Origin: CAIWHR01 sp963846855
GTDB taxonomy: Bacteria; Pseudomonadota; Gammaproteobacteria; Burkholderiales; Casimicrobiaceae
Assembly (NCBI GenBank): GCA_963846855.1
Contig: CAWJXK010000001.1
Coordinates: 1-64,000, forward strand
DNA length: 64,000 bases
Reading direction: 5' to 3'
This document shows positions 17,141-25,889 of this stretch, one piece after another. A program made the position numbers and the translations under genes. Below the pieces are notes generated by a model. It was not told the DNA's origin and ran no database searches. It was given only the letters and a program-made list of their open reading frames with translations. Position 1 is the first letter of the stretch; every line of letters starts with the position of its first letter.

Positions 17141-17315
17141 CCGCCCACGCCCGACCAGATGAATCGCCCGCCGGTTGGAGTCCCGGCGGCCGGCCAGAAC
17201 CCCCACGCCGTCCGTTCGGTGCTTGTCTTTGAAGCGGCGCCGGTGTCCTCCGAGTTCGTCTCCCGCCCGCCGACCCCGCGGCGCTACGCGCATCGAGGCC
17301 CCTGCTCGCCGCTCG

Positions 17316-17922
17316 CGCCGTCGGCCTCCACGACGGTCGAGAATCGCGGAACGTTACGTTGTCGGCCTCAAGCGCCGACTCGCCGGAGTCGCATCCCCAA
17401 GCAAGCTTGGGGCCCCTGCTCGGCTCGCGTCGTCGGCCTCCACGACGGTCGAGAATCGCGGAACGTTACGTTGTCGGCCTCAAGCGCCGACTCGCCGGAG
17501 TGCTCGCATCCCCAAGGCGCTCCGAAGCTCGTGGGGCCCCTGCTCGCCGCTCACGCGTTGCCCCTGCTCCTGGCTCGCGTCGTCGGCCTCCACGACGGTC
17601 GAGAATCGCGGAACGTTACGTTGTCGGCCTCAAGCGCCGACTCGCCGGAGTCGCATCCCCAAGCAAGCTTGGGGCCCCTGCTCCTTGGCTCGCGTCGTCG
17701 GCCTCCACGACGGTCGAGAATCGCGGAACGTTACGTTGTCGGCCTCAAGCGCCGACTCGCCGGAGTCGCATCCCCAAGCAAGCTTGGGGCCCCTGCTCCT
17801 TGGCTCGCGTCGTCGGCCTCCACGACGGTCGAGAATCGCGGAACGTTACGTTGTCGGCCTCAAGCGCCGACTCGCCGGAGTCGCATCCCCAAGCAAGCTT
17901 GGGGCCCCTGCTCCTTGGCTCG
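17316..17922. repeat. Tandem array, five units, 115-bp period, three hairpins per unit
   Basis: Units begin at 17316, 17428, 17578, 17693 and 17808; the last three are exactly 115 bp apart, the first is 112 bp and the second is a 150-bp variant. Each unit carries three perfect stem-loops: CGTCGT-8 nt-ACGACG (a slight variant in unit 1), CGACTC-GCCG-GAGTCG, and CCCCAAGC-AA-GCTTGGGG (in unit 2 the last has an enlarged loop). Units 3-5 are nearly identical, so they were duplicated recently. The array fills the gap between two convergent genes and ends 5 bp before the tolA stop. Because 115 is not a multiple of three and the unit has no stops, all three forward frames stay open; I do not consider it coding. 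Confidence 0.9.
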
Positions 17923-17927
17923 CGTCG

Positions 17928-18779
17928 CTAATCCTGCGGCCGGAACTTGAGCGTCAGTGTGCGCTGAAAGAGGTCGGGCGGATCCGCGCGCGGCAGCGGC
18001 GATGACTTCATGATCGCCCGTTGCACCGCGTCGTCGTAGGCGCGCACGCCGCTCGACTTTCTAAGCGTGGCGTCGATGATCTCGCCCGTCGGCAGCTGCA
18101 CGACGTCGAATATCGCCTCCGGATTTCCGGCGATGTCGGGCGGCAGGATCACATTGCCCCGCACTTTCGCCTGGATCCGGCGGACGTAGTCGGCCTCGGC
18201 GCGATCACGAGAGGCCACTGCCGCGTCGGCGGCCTTCTGCTGCGTCACGCGCGCAGCTTTCTCCCGCTCGGCCTGCAGCTTGAGGTCCTGCGCCTCGCGC
18301 TCCTGGCGGACCCGCGACTCGGCGAGGCGCTTCTGCTCATCCAGTTTCTTTTTGTCCGCCTCGCGCCTCTCGGCTTCCTGCCTCGCACGCTCGCGCATCT
18401 CCTTTTCGGCGGCGTCCTTGACCCGGCGCTGTTCCTCCTGCTTCGCCTTGAGCGCGATCGCGGCCGCCCGGGGGTCCGGCTTCTCGATCGCGGGCTCGGG
18501 CTTCGCGACGGACGGCGGAGGCGGCGGTGCGGGGGCAGGCGCGGGCTCCGGCTGCGGTTCCGGTTTCGGCGGGGGAGGCGTTTCCTTTGCGGGCGGCGTC
18601 ACGGGGACCGCTGCCGGCGGCGCATAGAGCTCCGCGGTGATGGCCTCCGGCTGCCGGTTCTGCCAGCGAATCGCGAAGATGAGCACCGCGAGAAACGCGG
18701 CGTGCACGGCGACGGCGAGCAGCAGCGCCGGCCACCTGCTCCTGTCGCGCGCCGGCCTGCGTGGACTTTCGTCGCGCAT
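17928..18779 (-). CDS. tolA: Cell envelope integrity protein TolA
   Basis: Inner-membrane anchored, periplasm-spanning subunit of the Tol-Pal system that maintains the outer membrane during division. The 283-residue protein has one N-terminal transmembrane helix (ALLLAVAVHAAFLAVLIFAI), a Pro-rich stretch (about 55-95), a long Lys/Glu/Arg/Ala helical domain (AKQEEQRRVKDAAEKEMRER...) and a C-terminal TonB-like domain (VRGNVILPPDIAGNPEAIFDV to LTLKFRPQD). The ATG overlaps the tolR stop (TGATG). Its stop abuts the tandem array. Confidence 0.9.
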   Translation of the reverse strand: MRDESPRRPARDRSRWPALLLAVAVHAAFLAVLIFAIRWQNRQPEAITAELYAPPAAVPVTPPAKETPPPPKPEPQPEPAPAPAPPPPPSVAKPEPAIEKPDPRAAAIALKAKQEEQRRVKDAAEKEMRERARQEAERREADKKKLDEQKRLAESRVRQEREAQDLKLQAEREKAARVTQQKAADAAVASRDRAEADYVRRIQAKVRGNVILPPDIAGNPEAIFDVVQLPTGEIIDATLRKSSGVRAYDDAVQRAIMKSSPLPRADPPDLFQRTLTLKFRPQD

Positions 18780-19193
18780 CAGGACTGCGGCGGCCGCGCC
18801 AGGAGCCCGACCTTGTGCGCGCCGTTGCGCTGCAGGAGGTCGAGGATGCCGAGCACGTCCTCGTAGCGCGTGCTGCGGTCGGCGGCGATGACCACCGGCT
18901 GATCGGGTGCGCGCGCCTGCTTTTCGCGGATGCGCGCCACGAGCTCGTCGCGGGTCACCCGCGCCGGTGCGGCGCCGGCCTGCCGGTCCGCGAGCAGCAG
19001 CGTGCCGTCGGTGCGCAGCGTGACTTCGAGCGGTTGCGCCGGCGCGGTGAGCTTGCTGCCGACGCTCGGCAGCTCGATCTCGCCCGGGATTGATGAGCGG
19101 CGCCGTCACCATGAAGATGACGAGCAGGACCAGCATCACGTCGATGTACGGGACGACGTTGATCTGGTTGATCGTCTTGCGGGCTCGGCGCAT
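18779..19193 (-). CDS. tolR: Tol-Pal proton channel subunit TolR (one frameshift)
   Basis: Single-pass inner-membrane protein that with TolQ forms the proton-driven motor for TolA. The N-terminus MRRARKTINQINVVPYIDVM carries the channel Asp in the first helix (LVLLVIFMVTAPLINPG). After INPG the frame fails: one extra G in the CCCGGG run at 19083-19088. With it removed the reading continues EIELPSVGSKL ... and ends LLARPPQS at the stop overlapping tolA. Repaired length 137, typical of TolR. As the gene lies in an intact tol operon, error in the sequence is likelier than a real mutation. Confidence 0.88.
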
Positions 19194-19221
19194 GGAAGGA
19201 TCGGGGCGGGTTCGGGGGCGT

Positions 19222-19890
19222 TCAGCCCTGCCGCTGCAGGATGTTCGAGAATTCCTCGATGAACGTCTCGTAGCGCACCGACAGCCGGTCCACGTCGTGC
19301 GTATAGCGGTTGTACGCGACAACGGCGGGAATCGCCGCGAAGAGACCGATGGCCGTCGCGATCAGCGCTTCGGCGATGCCGGGCGCGACCTGCGCAAGCG
19401 TCGCCTGACTCACGTTGGCGAGCCCGCGGAACGCATTCATGATGCCCCACACGGTGCCGAGGAGGCCGATGTAGGGCGACACCGAGCCCACCGTCGCGAG
19501 CCCCGAAAGATGCGCCTCGAGCGAGTCGATCTCGCGCTGGTAGGCCGCGCGCATCGCCCGCCGCGCGCTGTCGAGCGTGACGGCCGGATTGCTGCCCTGC
19601 TTGCGGTGCTTCGTGAATTCGCGAAAGCCCGCGGTGAAGATGTGCTCGAGCCCGGTTCCGGTGAGCGACTGGCTGGCGCTCTGATAGATCGCGTTGAGGT
19701 CGCCGCCTTTCCAGAAAGCGTCCTCGAAGACGTCGGTGTCGCGGGTCGCGCGCTTCAATTGGAAGAGCTTCAGGAAGATCTGCCACCACGACCACAGCGA
19801 CAGCCCGATCAGGAGCGCCAGGATCGCCTGGACGACGATCGACGCCTGCCCGACGAGGGTGAGAAACGAGAGATCGGCATGCACGCTCAA
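19222..19890 (-). CDS. tolQ: Tol-Pal proton channel subunit TolQ
   Basis: Three-helix inner-membrane protein of the MotA/TolQ/ExbB family, 222 residues. Helix 1 is near residues 15-37 (VVQAILALLIGLSLWSWWQI), and the conserved double-helix region reads LATVGSVSPYIGLLGTVWGIMNAF and EALIATAIGLFAAIPAVVAYN. It lies 28 bp upstream of tolR and overlaps the end of ybgC, giving the classical ybgC-tolQ-tolR-tolA order. Confidence 0.93.
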   Translation of the reverse strand: MSVHADLSFLTLVGQASIVVQAILALLIGLSLWSWWQIFLKLFQLKRATRDTDVFEDAFWKGGDLNAIYQSASQSLTGTGLEHIFTAGFREFTKHRKQGSNPAVTLDSARRAMRAAYQREIDSLEAHLSGLATVGSVSPYIGLLGTVWGIMNAFRGLANVSQATLAQVAPGIAEALIATAIGLFAAIPAVVAYNRYTHDVDRLSVRYETFIEEFSNILQRQG

Positions 19891-20315
19891 AGCAGGGCCT
19901 CGAGTCTAGCGGCGAGCGGCGCGGGAATGCGCGCCGGCCGCCAGGTTTCCCGGTTGAGGCAGGCGAGCGACACGCGCGCCTGCGTCAGCGTTTCGTCGCC
20001 ACGGCACACCGACTGCGTGGCGACCATCGTTGCCCGTCCCGCCGAGAGAAGCGTCAGCGTGACGTCGAGCCGGTCCGAGAGCCGTGCCGGACGCCGGTAT
20101 TCGATGTCCACGCGGTGAACCACGAACACGATCTGCTGTTCGCGTTCCAGCGTGTCGAGGTCGAACCCGATCGAGGCGAGCCATTCGGTGCGCGCGCGTT
20201 CCATGAAGCGGAGATAATTGGCGTAATAGACGACGCCGGCGGCGTCCGTGTCCTCGTAGTAGACGCGGACCGGCAGGCGAAAGTTCGCGCGGGCCGACTC
20301 CGCCGTCATGTTCAT
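19887..20315 (-). CDS. ybgC: Tol-Pal associated acyl-CoA thioesterase YbgC
   Basis: Hot-dog fold thioesterase, 142 residues, with the active-site motif YYEDTDAAGVVYYANYLRFMERART, including the catalytic Asp, followed by HRVDIEYRRPARLSDRLDV. It hydrolyses short or medium acyl-CoA/ACP thioesters and is usually cotranscribed with tol genes, as here (four-base overlaps with ruvB upstream and tolQ downstream). MNMTAES was taken as the start, at the ruvB stop. Confidence 0.9.
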   Translation of the reverse strand: MNMTAESARANFRLPVRVYYEDTDAAGVVYYANYLRFMERARTEWLASIGFDLDTLEREQQIVFVVHRVDIEYRRPARLSDRLDVTLTLLSAGRATMVATQSVCRGDETLTQARVSLACLNRETWRPARIPAPLAARLEALL

Positions 20316-21361
20316 TTGCCGGCAAACAGATCCGCCGGGCCGCCCGGCGTCGGCGGCGCGAGCCCGAAATGCCGGTACGACAGCGCCGTCGCGATCCGCC
20401 CGCGCGCGGTCCGCTGCAGGAAGCCCTGCTGGATGAGGAAGGGCTCCAGCACGTCCTCGATCGTGTCGCGCTCCTCGTTCATCGCCGCGGCGAGGTTCTC
20501 GACGCCCACCGGACCGCCGCCGAATTTCTCGAGCACGGTGCGCAGCAGCTTGCGATCCATCACGTCGAGACCCGACATGTCGACGTCGAGCATGATGAGC
20601 GCGTCGTCGGCAACTTCGCGCGTGATCGCGCCTTGGGCCCGCACCTCGGCGAAGTCGCGGACGCGGCGCAGGAGCCGGTTCGCGATTCGCGGCGTCCCGC
20701 GCGCGCGGCGCGCGATCTCGTGCGCCCCGCTAGCGTCGATCACGATGTTGAGCAGTCCCGCCGAGCGCGTGACAATGCGCGCGAGCTCCTCGGCCGTGTA
20801 GAACTCGAGCCGCGCGACGATGCCGAAGCGGTCGCGCAGCGGGTTCGTCAGCATTCCGGCGCGGGTCGTCGCGCCGACCAGCGTGAACGGCGGCAGGTCG
20901 AGCTTCACGCTGCGCGCGGCCGGGCCCTCGCCGATCATGATGTCGATCTGGAAGTCCTCGAGCGCCGGGTAAAGGATCTCCTCGACGACGGGCGACAGCC
21001 GGTGGATCTCGTCGATGAACAGAACATCGTTGGGCTCGAGGTTGGTGAGCAGCGCCGCGAGGTCGCCGGCGCGCTCCAGCACCGGGCCCGAGGTCTGGCG
21101 CAGGTTGACGCCGAGCTCGTGCGCGATGATGTGCGACAGCGTCGTCTTGCCGAGTCCCGGCGGACCGAACAGCAGCACGTGGTCGAGCGCTTCCTTGCGC
21201 TTGCGCGTCGCCTCGATGAAGATCGAGAGCTGGCCGCGGATTTTCTCCTGGCCGACGTACTCGGCGAGCGCGCGCGGCCGTAGCGTGCGCTCGACGATGT
21301 CTTCCTCGCCGCCCGCGACCTTGGCGGCGACGATACGGCTCTGCTCGTCGTTCTCGATCAT
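20312..21361 (-). CDS. ruvB: Holliday junction branch migration ATPase RuvB
   Basis: Hexameric AAA+ motor that drives branch migration with RuvA. It has 349 residues: Walker A GPPGLGKTT at 66-74, Walker B LFIDEIH, sensor region GATTRAGMLTNPLRDRFG with the arginine finger, and a C-terminal winged helix ending in LSYRHFGL. It overlaps ruvA by four bases, and ruvC lies just upstream beyond a HAD gene, so the ruvC-ruvA-ruvB set is complete on this strand. Confidence 0.96.
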   Translation of the reverse strand: MIENDEQSRIVAAKVAGGEEDIVERTLRPRALAEYVGQEKIRGQLSIFIEATRKRKEALDHVLLFGPPGLGKTTLSHIIAHELGVNLRQTSGPVLERAGDLAALLTNLEPNDVLFIDEIHRLSPVVEEILYPALEDFQIDIMIGEGPAARSVKLDLPPFTLVGATTRAGMLTNPLRDRFGIVARLEFYTAEELARIVTRSAGLLNIVIDASGAHEIARRARGTPRIANRLLRRVRDFAEVRAQGAITREVADDALIMLDVDMSGLDVMDRKLLRTVLEKFGGGPVGVENLAAAMNEERDTIEDVLEPFLIQQGFLQRTARGRIATALSYRHFGLAPPTPGGPADLFAGK

Positions 21362-21942
21362 GCCGGCGTCTTGGCGAGGAGCTTCAGCGCCTGACGGATG
21401 CCGTCGGCCACCGACAGCCCGTCGGGCAGCTTCTTGACCGTTGCCACCGCTTCCTTGTCGCTGTAGCCCAGGGCGACGAGCGCATTCAGAATGTCGGACG
21501 ACGCGGTCGGGGCGCGGGCGCCGCCGCCACCTCCGAGGTCGGCGCCGAGCTTGTCCTTGAGCTCCAGCAGCAGCCGCTCGGCGGTCTTCTTGCCGATGCC
21601 GGGGACCTTCGTCAGCCGGCCGGCGTCCTGCAGCGTCACCGCGTTCGCGAGCTCCGCCACCGACAGGCCCGAAAGCACCGACAGCGCGGTGCGCGCGCCG
21701 ATGCCGCTGATCTTCGTCAGCATCCGGAACGCGCGACGCTCGCTCTCGCTGCCGAAGCCGAACAGCAGGTGCGCGTCCTCGCGGACGACGAGATGAGTGA
21801 ACAGCACGACGCGCGCGCCGGGCAGCGGCAGGTTGTAGAAGGTGCTCATCGGCACGTCGACCTCGTAGCCGACGCCCTGCACGTCGAGCAGGATCTGCGG
21901 CGGGTTCTTCTCGACGAGGATTCCGGTGAGGCGGCCGATCAT
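21358..21942 (-). CDS. ruvA: Holliday junction DNA-binding protein RuvA
   Basis: Tetrameric junction-binding subunit, 194 residues. It starts MIGRLTGILVEKNPPQILLDVQGVGYEV (OB-fold domain I) and carries the two helix-hairpin-helix motifs KISGIGARTALSVLSGLS and KVPGIGKKTAERLLLELKDKLG. A flexible Gly/Ala linker leads to domain III (DILNALVALGYSDKEA), which contacts RuvB. Confidence 0.95.
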   Translation of the reverse strand: MIGRLTGILVEKNPPQILLDVQGVGYEVDVPMSTFYNLPLPGARVVLFTHLVVREDAHLLFGFGSESERRAFRMLTKISGIGARTALSVLSGLSVAELANAVTLQDAGRLTKVPGIGKKTAERLLLELKDKLGADLGGGGGARAPTASSDILNALVALGYSDKEAVATVKKLPDGLSVADGIRQALKLLAKTPA

Positions 21943-21995
21943 GATCCGTGATTATGGCATGCGAGGCGCGTCGCGTCGGCGGTGCGTTGCCCCGG

Positions 21996-22679
21996 CTAGC
22001 CGGGCAGCGCGGCCAGGTGCGAGTGCACGGCGGTGAGCGAGGGCAGGACCAGAATGCCGCGCGCGAGCAGGTCGGCGGTGGGCTCCAGCGTATCCGGCAC
22101 CATGATCGGAATCATTCCGGCGGCCAGTGCGCCGCACACGCCGGGCTCGGAATCCTCGAGGACGATGCAATCCGCCGGCGCGGCGCCAAGCCGGGTGGCG
22201 GCGAGCAGGAAGATGTCGGGCAGGGGCTTGCCATTCACGACCTCGTCGCCGCCGACCAGCGCGGCGAAGCGCGCGAGCAGGCCAGCGTGCGCGAGCTTCG
22301 ACTCGGCCCGCGCGCGGCGTGTCGACGTCGCGACGACCCGCGGAATGCGCATCGCGTCGAGCCAATCGAGGAGCGCGACGAGGCCGGGCTTCACCGCGAC
22401 CCCTTCGCGCGCGACGATCGCATCATAGGCTTCCTGCGACGCCTGCATCAGACGGTCGATCGGATAGTTGCCGCCATGGCGCTCGAGGACCAGCGTGCGC
22501 GAATCGCGCGAATTGCGGCCGATCATCGCGGGGATTAGCGTCGCGTCGAAGTCGAGCTCGAGCCGCGCGGCGGCGTCCATCCAGCAGCGCGATGCGAGCC
22601 GCTCGGTGTCGAGCATGAGGCCGTCCATGTCGAACACCACGGCGTTCGGCCGGCGCTGCGGCCGCGGCGCGCGCGTCAT
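21996..22679 (-). CDS. HAD phosphatase/phosphomutase-like protein
   Basis: A 227-residue HAD-superfamily enzyme with nucleophile motif FDMDGLMLDTE, motif II in ATSTRR, a Lys in NGKPLPDIF and motif III LEDSEPGV. The pattern is that of the beta-phosphoglucomutase/sugar-phosphatase group with a helical cap. It overlaps the ruvC stop by four bases (ATGA), so it is embedded in the ruv operon, an unusual but probably only transcriptional association. Substrate unknown. Confidence 0.75.
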   Translation of the reverse strand: MTRAPRPQRRPNAVVFDMDGLMLDTERLASRCWMDAAARLELDFDATLIPAMIGRNSRDSRTLVLERHGGNYPIDRLMQASQEAYDAIVAREGVAVKPGLVALLDWLDAMRIPRVVATSTRRARAESKLAHAGLLARFAALVGGDEVVNGKPLPDIFLLAATRLGAAPADCIVLEDSEPGVCGALAAGMIPIMVPDTLEPTADLLARGILVLPSLTAVHSHLAALPG

Positions 22680-23251
22680 CGGATGAAACGGCCGCCCCGG
22701 CGCCGGAAGTTGCCGGCGACGAGGCCGCCCATGCCCTGCGTGCCGTGCGCGTGCGCGATCGCGCAGGCGAGCGCGTCGGCGGCGTCCGGCGACGGCGTGC
22801 CGTCGAGGCACAGCAGCCGGCGCACCATTTCCTGCACCTGTTCCTTCGCGGCCTTGCCGTGGCCCACCACCGCCTGCTTCACCTGCAGCGCCGTGTATTC
22901 GCGCACCGGCAGCCGCGCGAGCACCGCGGCCGAGATCGCCGCGCCGCGCGCCTGCCCCAGCAGCAGCGTCGACTGCGGGTTCACGTTGACGAAGACCTTC
23001 TCGACTGCGACTTCTTCCGGGTGGTAGCGCGCGATGATTTCGGCCAAGTCCCGCAGGATCACGCCAAGGCGCTCCGGCAGCTCGCCGTCGCTGCTCTTGA
23101 TCGCGCCGCTCGCGATGCACGTGAGGCGGCTGCCCGCGACGTCGATGATGCCAAATCCGGTCACGCGCAGACCAGGGTCGATGCCGAGGATGCGGCGCGT
23201 CGATTTCACGGGCGGCAGCGCCGCGCTTGCGGGGCGGGCGCGAATTGCCAT
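22676..23251 (-). CDS. ruvC: Holliday junction endonuclease RuvC
   Basis: Resolvase that cuts Holliday junctions symmetrically; dimeric RNase H-fold enzyme of 191 residues. The catalytic acidic residues sit in ILGIDPGLRVTGFGII, AVEKVFVN and SPDAADALACAIAHAH. The start at MAIRARPAS (23251) is used; the N-terminus is about 15 residues longer than in E. coli, and a further in-frame start at 23326 would add 25 unlikely residues. First of a ruv-tol block read leftwards. Confidence 0.94.
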   Translation of the reverse strand: MAIRARPASAALPPVKSTRRILGIDPGLRVTGFGIIDVAGSRLTCIASGAIKSSDGELPERLGVILRDLAEIIARYHPEEVAVEKVFVNVNPQSTLLLGQARGAAISAAVLARLPVREYTALQVKQAVVGHGKAAKEQVQEMVRRLLCLDGTPSPDAADALACAIAHAHGTQGMGGLVAGNFRRRGGRFIR

Positions 23252-23378
23252 GTCAGTGATGCCGCAGAACCGGGAGCTCGCCGCGCCTCGCGGGCGATGA
23301 AGCGACGCGGAACGTGTGCGCGTCACGACCGGCGGGAAGGGGTGCGATAGAGCGCGTGGCGGTCACCCCGGCCGGCAC

Positions 23379-24104
23379 CTATTCGTCGATGACCGAGTTC
23401 GTGTACACGTTCTGGACGTCGTCCAGCGACTCGATCGCGTCCAGCAGTTTCTGCATCCGCGCGGCGTCCTCGCCGGTCATCTCGATCTCGGTCAACGGCT
23501 TCATCGTCACCTCGGCGAACTCGGGCGCGTGGCCCGCCTTGGCGAGCGCCTCCTTCACCGCGATGAAGTCATAGGGTCCGGTGATCACCTCGAGGCTGCC
23601 GTCGTCGTTGCTGACGACGTCCTCGGCGCCCGCGTCGAGGGCCGCTTCCATCAGCTTGTTCTCGTCGGTGCCGGGGGCGAAGACGAGCTGGCCGCAATGC
23701 TTGAACAGGAAAGCCACCGAGCCGTCGGTGCCGAGGTTGCCGCCGTACTTGGAGAATGCGTGCCGGACGTCGGCGACGGTGCGCGTGCGGTTGTCGGTCA
23801 TGCAATCGACGATCACCGCGACGCCGTTGACCCCGTAACCCTCGTAACGGATCTCCTCGTAGCTGACGCCCTCGAGCTCGCCGGCGCCGCGCCTGGCGGC
23901 GCGCTCGATCGTGTCCTTCGGCATGTTGTTCGCCGTCGCCTTGTCGATGGCGAGCCGCAAGCGCGGATTCATCGACGCGTCGGCGCCTCCGAGGCGCGCC
24001 GAGACCGTGATTTCCTTGATGAGGCGGGTGAAGATCTTGCCGCGCTTGGCGTCGGTGGCCGCCTTGCGGTGCTTGATGTTCGCCCATTTGCTGTGACCCG
24101 CCAT
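23379..24104 (-). CDS. yebC: YebC/PmpR family transcriptional/translational regulator
   Basis: Widely conserved DNA- or ribosome-associated regulator, 241 residues: it starts with MAGHSKWANIKHRKAATDAKRGKIFT and ends with ESLDDVQNVYTNSVIDE, both typical. The acidic middle part (EIRYEGYGVNGVAVIVDC) is intact. It often lies beside ruvC, as here, with a 127-bp gap. A good -10 hexamer lies 35 bp upstream of the start. Confidence 0.94.
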   Translation of the reverse strand: MAGHSKWANIKHRKAATDAKRGKIFTRLIKEITVSARLGGADASMNPRLRLAIDKATANNMPKDTIERAARRGAGELEGVSYEEIRYEGYGVNGVAVIVDCMTDNRTRTVADVRHAFSKYGGNLGTDGSVAFLFKHCGQLVFAPGTDENKLMEAALDAGAEDVVSNDDGSLEVITGPYDFIAVKEALAKAGHAPEFAEVTMKPLTEIEMTGEDAARMQKLLDAIESLDDVQNVYTNSVIDE

Positions 24105-24138
24105 CGATGCTGCCTATTCTGCGAAAAATCGGGATGAA

Positions 24139-24144
24139 ATTATA
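24139..24144 (-). promoter_or_regulatory. Probable -10 element for yebC
   Basis: On the minus strand the sequence reads TATAAT, a perfect sigma-70 -10 hexamer, 34 bp before the yebC ATG in an otherwise GC-rich spacer. No good TTGACA-like -35 is visible at 16-18 bp upstream, so strength is uncertain. Confidence 0.5.
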
Positions 24145-24190
24145 CCGCGCGGCGGCCGCGCCCCGTCTTCGCCGCGGGGATTTCGCCAGG

Positions 24191-24817
24191 CTATACGAGC
24201 CCCTGCTGGCGCAGGAACTTCTGCAGCACCGACAGCCGCACTTCGCTGTCGTTCACCTCGAGCATCGTCTGCTTGATGTGAAGCGGCAGGGGCAACAGCT
24301 CGGCGAGGCGGTAGCCGACCCAGGAGGCGTCCTCGAACGCGTGCTGCGCGGGAAAGTGCTGCGGGCCGATGCGCTGCGCGAGCGCCTCGAGCAGCCGGGC
24401 AAGCGGCGCGCACGCCTCCGGCAACGCGACTGTCGGCTCGGCGGGGATCGTGGCGACCTTTCCGACGACGAGTCCGTCGCGGCGTGTCTCGTGCGAGAGC
24501 ACGCGAAACCGGGTTCCACCGGCGACGCCGATGTGCAGGATGCCCTGCTCCGGCATGTCCCAGCTCGTGATCGACGCGAGCGTTCCGATCTCGGCGAACG
24601 TCGCCGGCGCTTCGCCGGCGCGAGCGACTTCCTCGCCCTGCGTGACGAGGCAGACGCCGAACGGCACGTCGCTCGCGAGGCACGCCTTCGTCATCTCGAT
24701 GTAGCGCTGCTCGAACACCTTGAGCGGCAGAACGCCGCCCGGAAACAGCACGGTCTTGAGCGGGAACAGCGGCAGTTCCACGGAACGCAATGCGCGCCCG
24801 GTCAGAAACGGGGGCAT
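24191..24817 (-). CDS. Lon N-terminal (LON substrate-binding) domain protein
   Basis: A 208-residue stand-alone LON/PUA-like domain: VELPLFPLKTVLFPGGVLPLKVFEQRYIEM, FGVCLVTQGEEV, GTLASITSWDMPEQGILHIGVAGGTRFRVL. It lacks the ATPase and protease domains of Lon. Such proteins are widespread in proteobacteria and of unknown function. It is read leftwards ahead of yebC, with 86 bp between them. Confidence 0.85.
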   Translation of the reverse strand: MPPFLTGRALRSVELPLFPLKTVLFPGGVLPLKVFEQRYIEMTKACLASDVPFGVCLVTQGEEVARAGEAPATFAEIGTLASITSWDMPEQGILHIGVAGGTRFRVLSHETRRDGLVVGKVATIPAEPTVALPEACAPLARLLEALAQRIGPQHFPAQHAFEDASWVGYRLAELLPLPLHIKQTMLEVNDSEVRLSVLQKFLRQQGLV

Positions 24818-24880
24818 CGTGCGTTGCCGTGCGGCGGTGAGAGGAAATGCGTCGCCATCGCCCGATTCTAGCAGCGCCTC

Positions 24881-25717
24881 CTACGCGAGCTCGCGATGCC
24901 GCGTGAGCACCTGATAGCGGGGCGAGAAGGCGCGGGCGAGCCGTTCGACGAGATACACCGAACGGTGCCGACCGCCGGTGCAGCCGATCGCGACGGTGAG
25001 GTAGTTGCGGTTGTCACGCGCGTAGTCCGGGAGCCAGCTGGCGACAAAGTGGTAGATGTCGGTGTACATCCGCTCCACCTCGGGCAGCTTCTCCAGGAAC
25101 GCAACGACCGGCGCATCGCTTCCCGTCAGCGGCGCGAGCTCGACCTCGTAGTGGGGATTGGGCAGGCAGCGCACGTCGAAGACGAGATCGGCGTCGAGCG
25201 GGACGCCGTGCTTGAAGCCGAACGACTCGAACAGCAGCGAGAGCCTCGACGCGTCGACGCTGACGAAATCCTTGATCCAGTTGCGCAGCGCCGCCGCGGA
25301 GAGATCGCTCGTGTCGAACACGAAGCCGAGCGGGCGCGCCTCGGAAAGCAGCGTCCGCTCGTATTCGATGGCCTCGGTCAGCGTTCGCGCATCGCTCGAA
25401 AACGGGTGGCGACGCCGCGTTTCCGAGAATCGCTTCACGAGCTCCGGAGTCTTCGCGTCGAGGTAGAGGAAGCGGACGCTCCAGCCCGCCGCCTTCAAGG
25501 TGTCGATCGCGGCGGACAGCCCGGCCAGGCCGGGTCCGGTCTTGACGTCGAGCGCGATCCCGACGCGGTCGCGCCCGGCGGCGGCGAGGTAGCCGGCGGT
25601 CTCGGCGACGAGCGGCAGGGGAAGGTTGTTGACCGCGTAATAGCCCGAGTCCTCGAGCGCTGCGAGCGCGACGCTCTTGCCGGAGCCCGAGACTCCGCCG
25701 ATCAGCAGCAGGTCCAT
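24881..25717 (-). CDS. rapZ: RNase adapter protein RapZ
   Basis: Nucleotide-binding protein (YhbJ family) that in enterobacteria targets GlmZ sRNA for cleavage and so controls glucosamine-6-phosphate synthesis. It has 278 residues: P-loop GGVSGSGKS at 7-15, then YAVNNLPLPL, FDTSDLS and the C-terminal SFGFKHG, DVRCLPNPHY and IGCTGGRHRSVY signatures. The start MDLLLIG (25717) sits right at the P-loop, as in the family. Downstream of hprK on the same strand with a 172-bp gap. Confidence 0.93.
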   Translation of the reverse strand: MDLLLIGGVSGSGKSVALAALEDSGYYAVNNLPLPLVAETAGYLAAAGRDRVGIALDVKTGPGLAGLSAAIDTLKAAGWSVRFLYLDAKTPELVKRFSETRRRHPFSSDARTLTEAIEYERTLLSEARPLGFVFDTSDLSAAALRNWIKDFVSVDASRLSLLFESFGFKHGVPLDADLVFDVRCLPNPHYEVELAPLTGSDAPVVAFLEKLPEVERMYTDIYHFVASWLPDYARDNRNYLTVAIGCTGGRHRSVYLVERLARAFSPRYQVLTRHRELA

Positions 25718-25889
25718 GAGCAGTCCATCACCGAATTCAACACGATTGGCGAGCGGAGCCCGCCGCGAGCGCAACCGAGACGCGAAGCGGGCGCCCTGGG
25801 AACCGGAATGTGCATCAGGCGTACATGAGGATTGCGAGGGAACCCGCGAGAAGATATCGGCAAGCGTGGCAGGTTTGCGCCATCAACCG

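Noticed and set aside
17316..17922. Possible CRISPR array
   Set aside because: Units of 115 bp lie directly next to one another with no unique spacers, and there are no cas genes in the window.
17159..18005. Repeat-rich reading frames in all three forward frames over the tandem array
   Set aside because: They exist because the 115-bp unit has no stops; no domain, no ribosome site, and the period is not a multiple of three.
24191..24817. Truncated Lon protease
   Set aside because: Stand-alone LON-domain proteins of about 200 residues are a known group; there are no remains of the ATPase or protease domain nearby.
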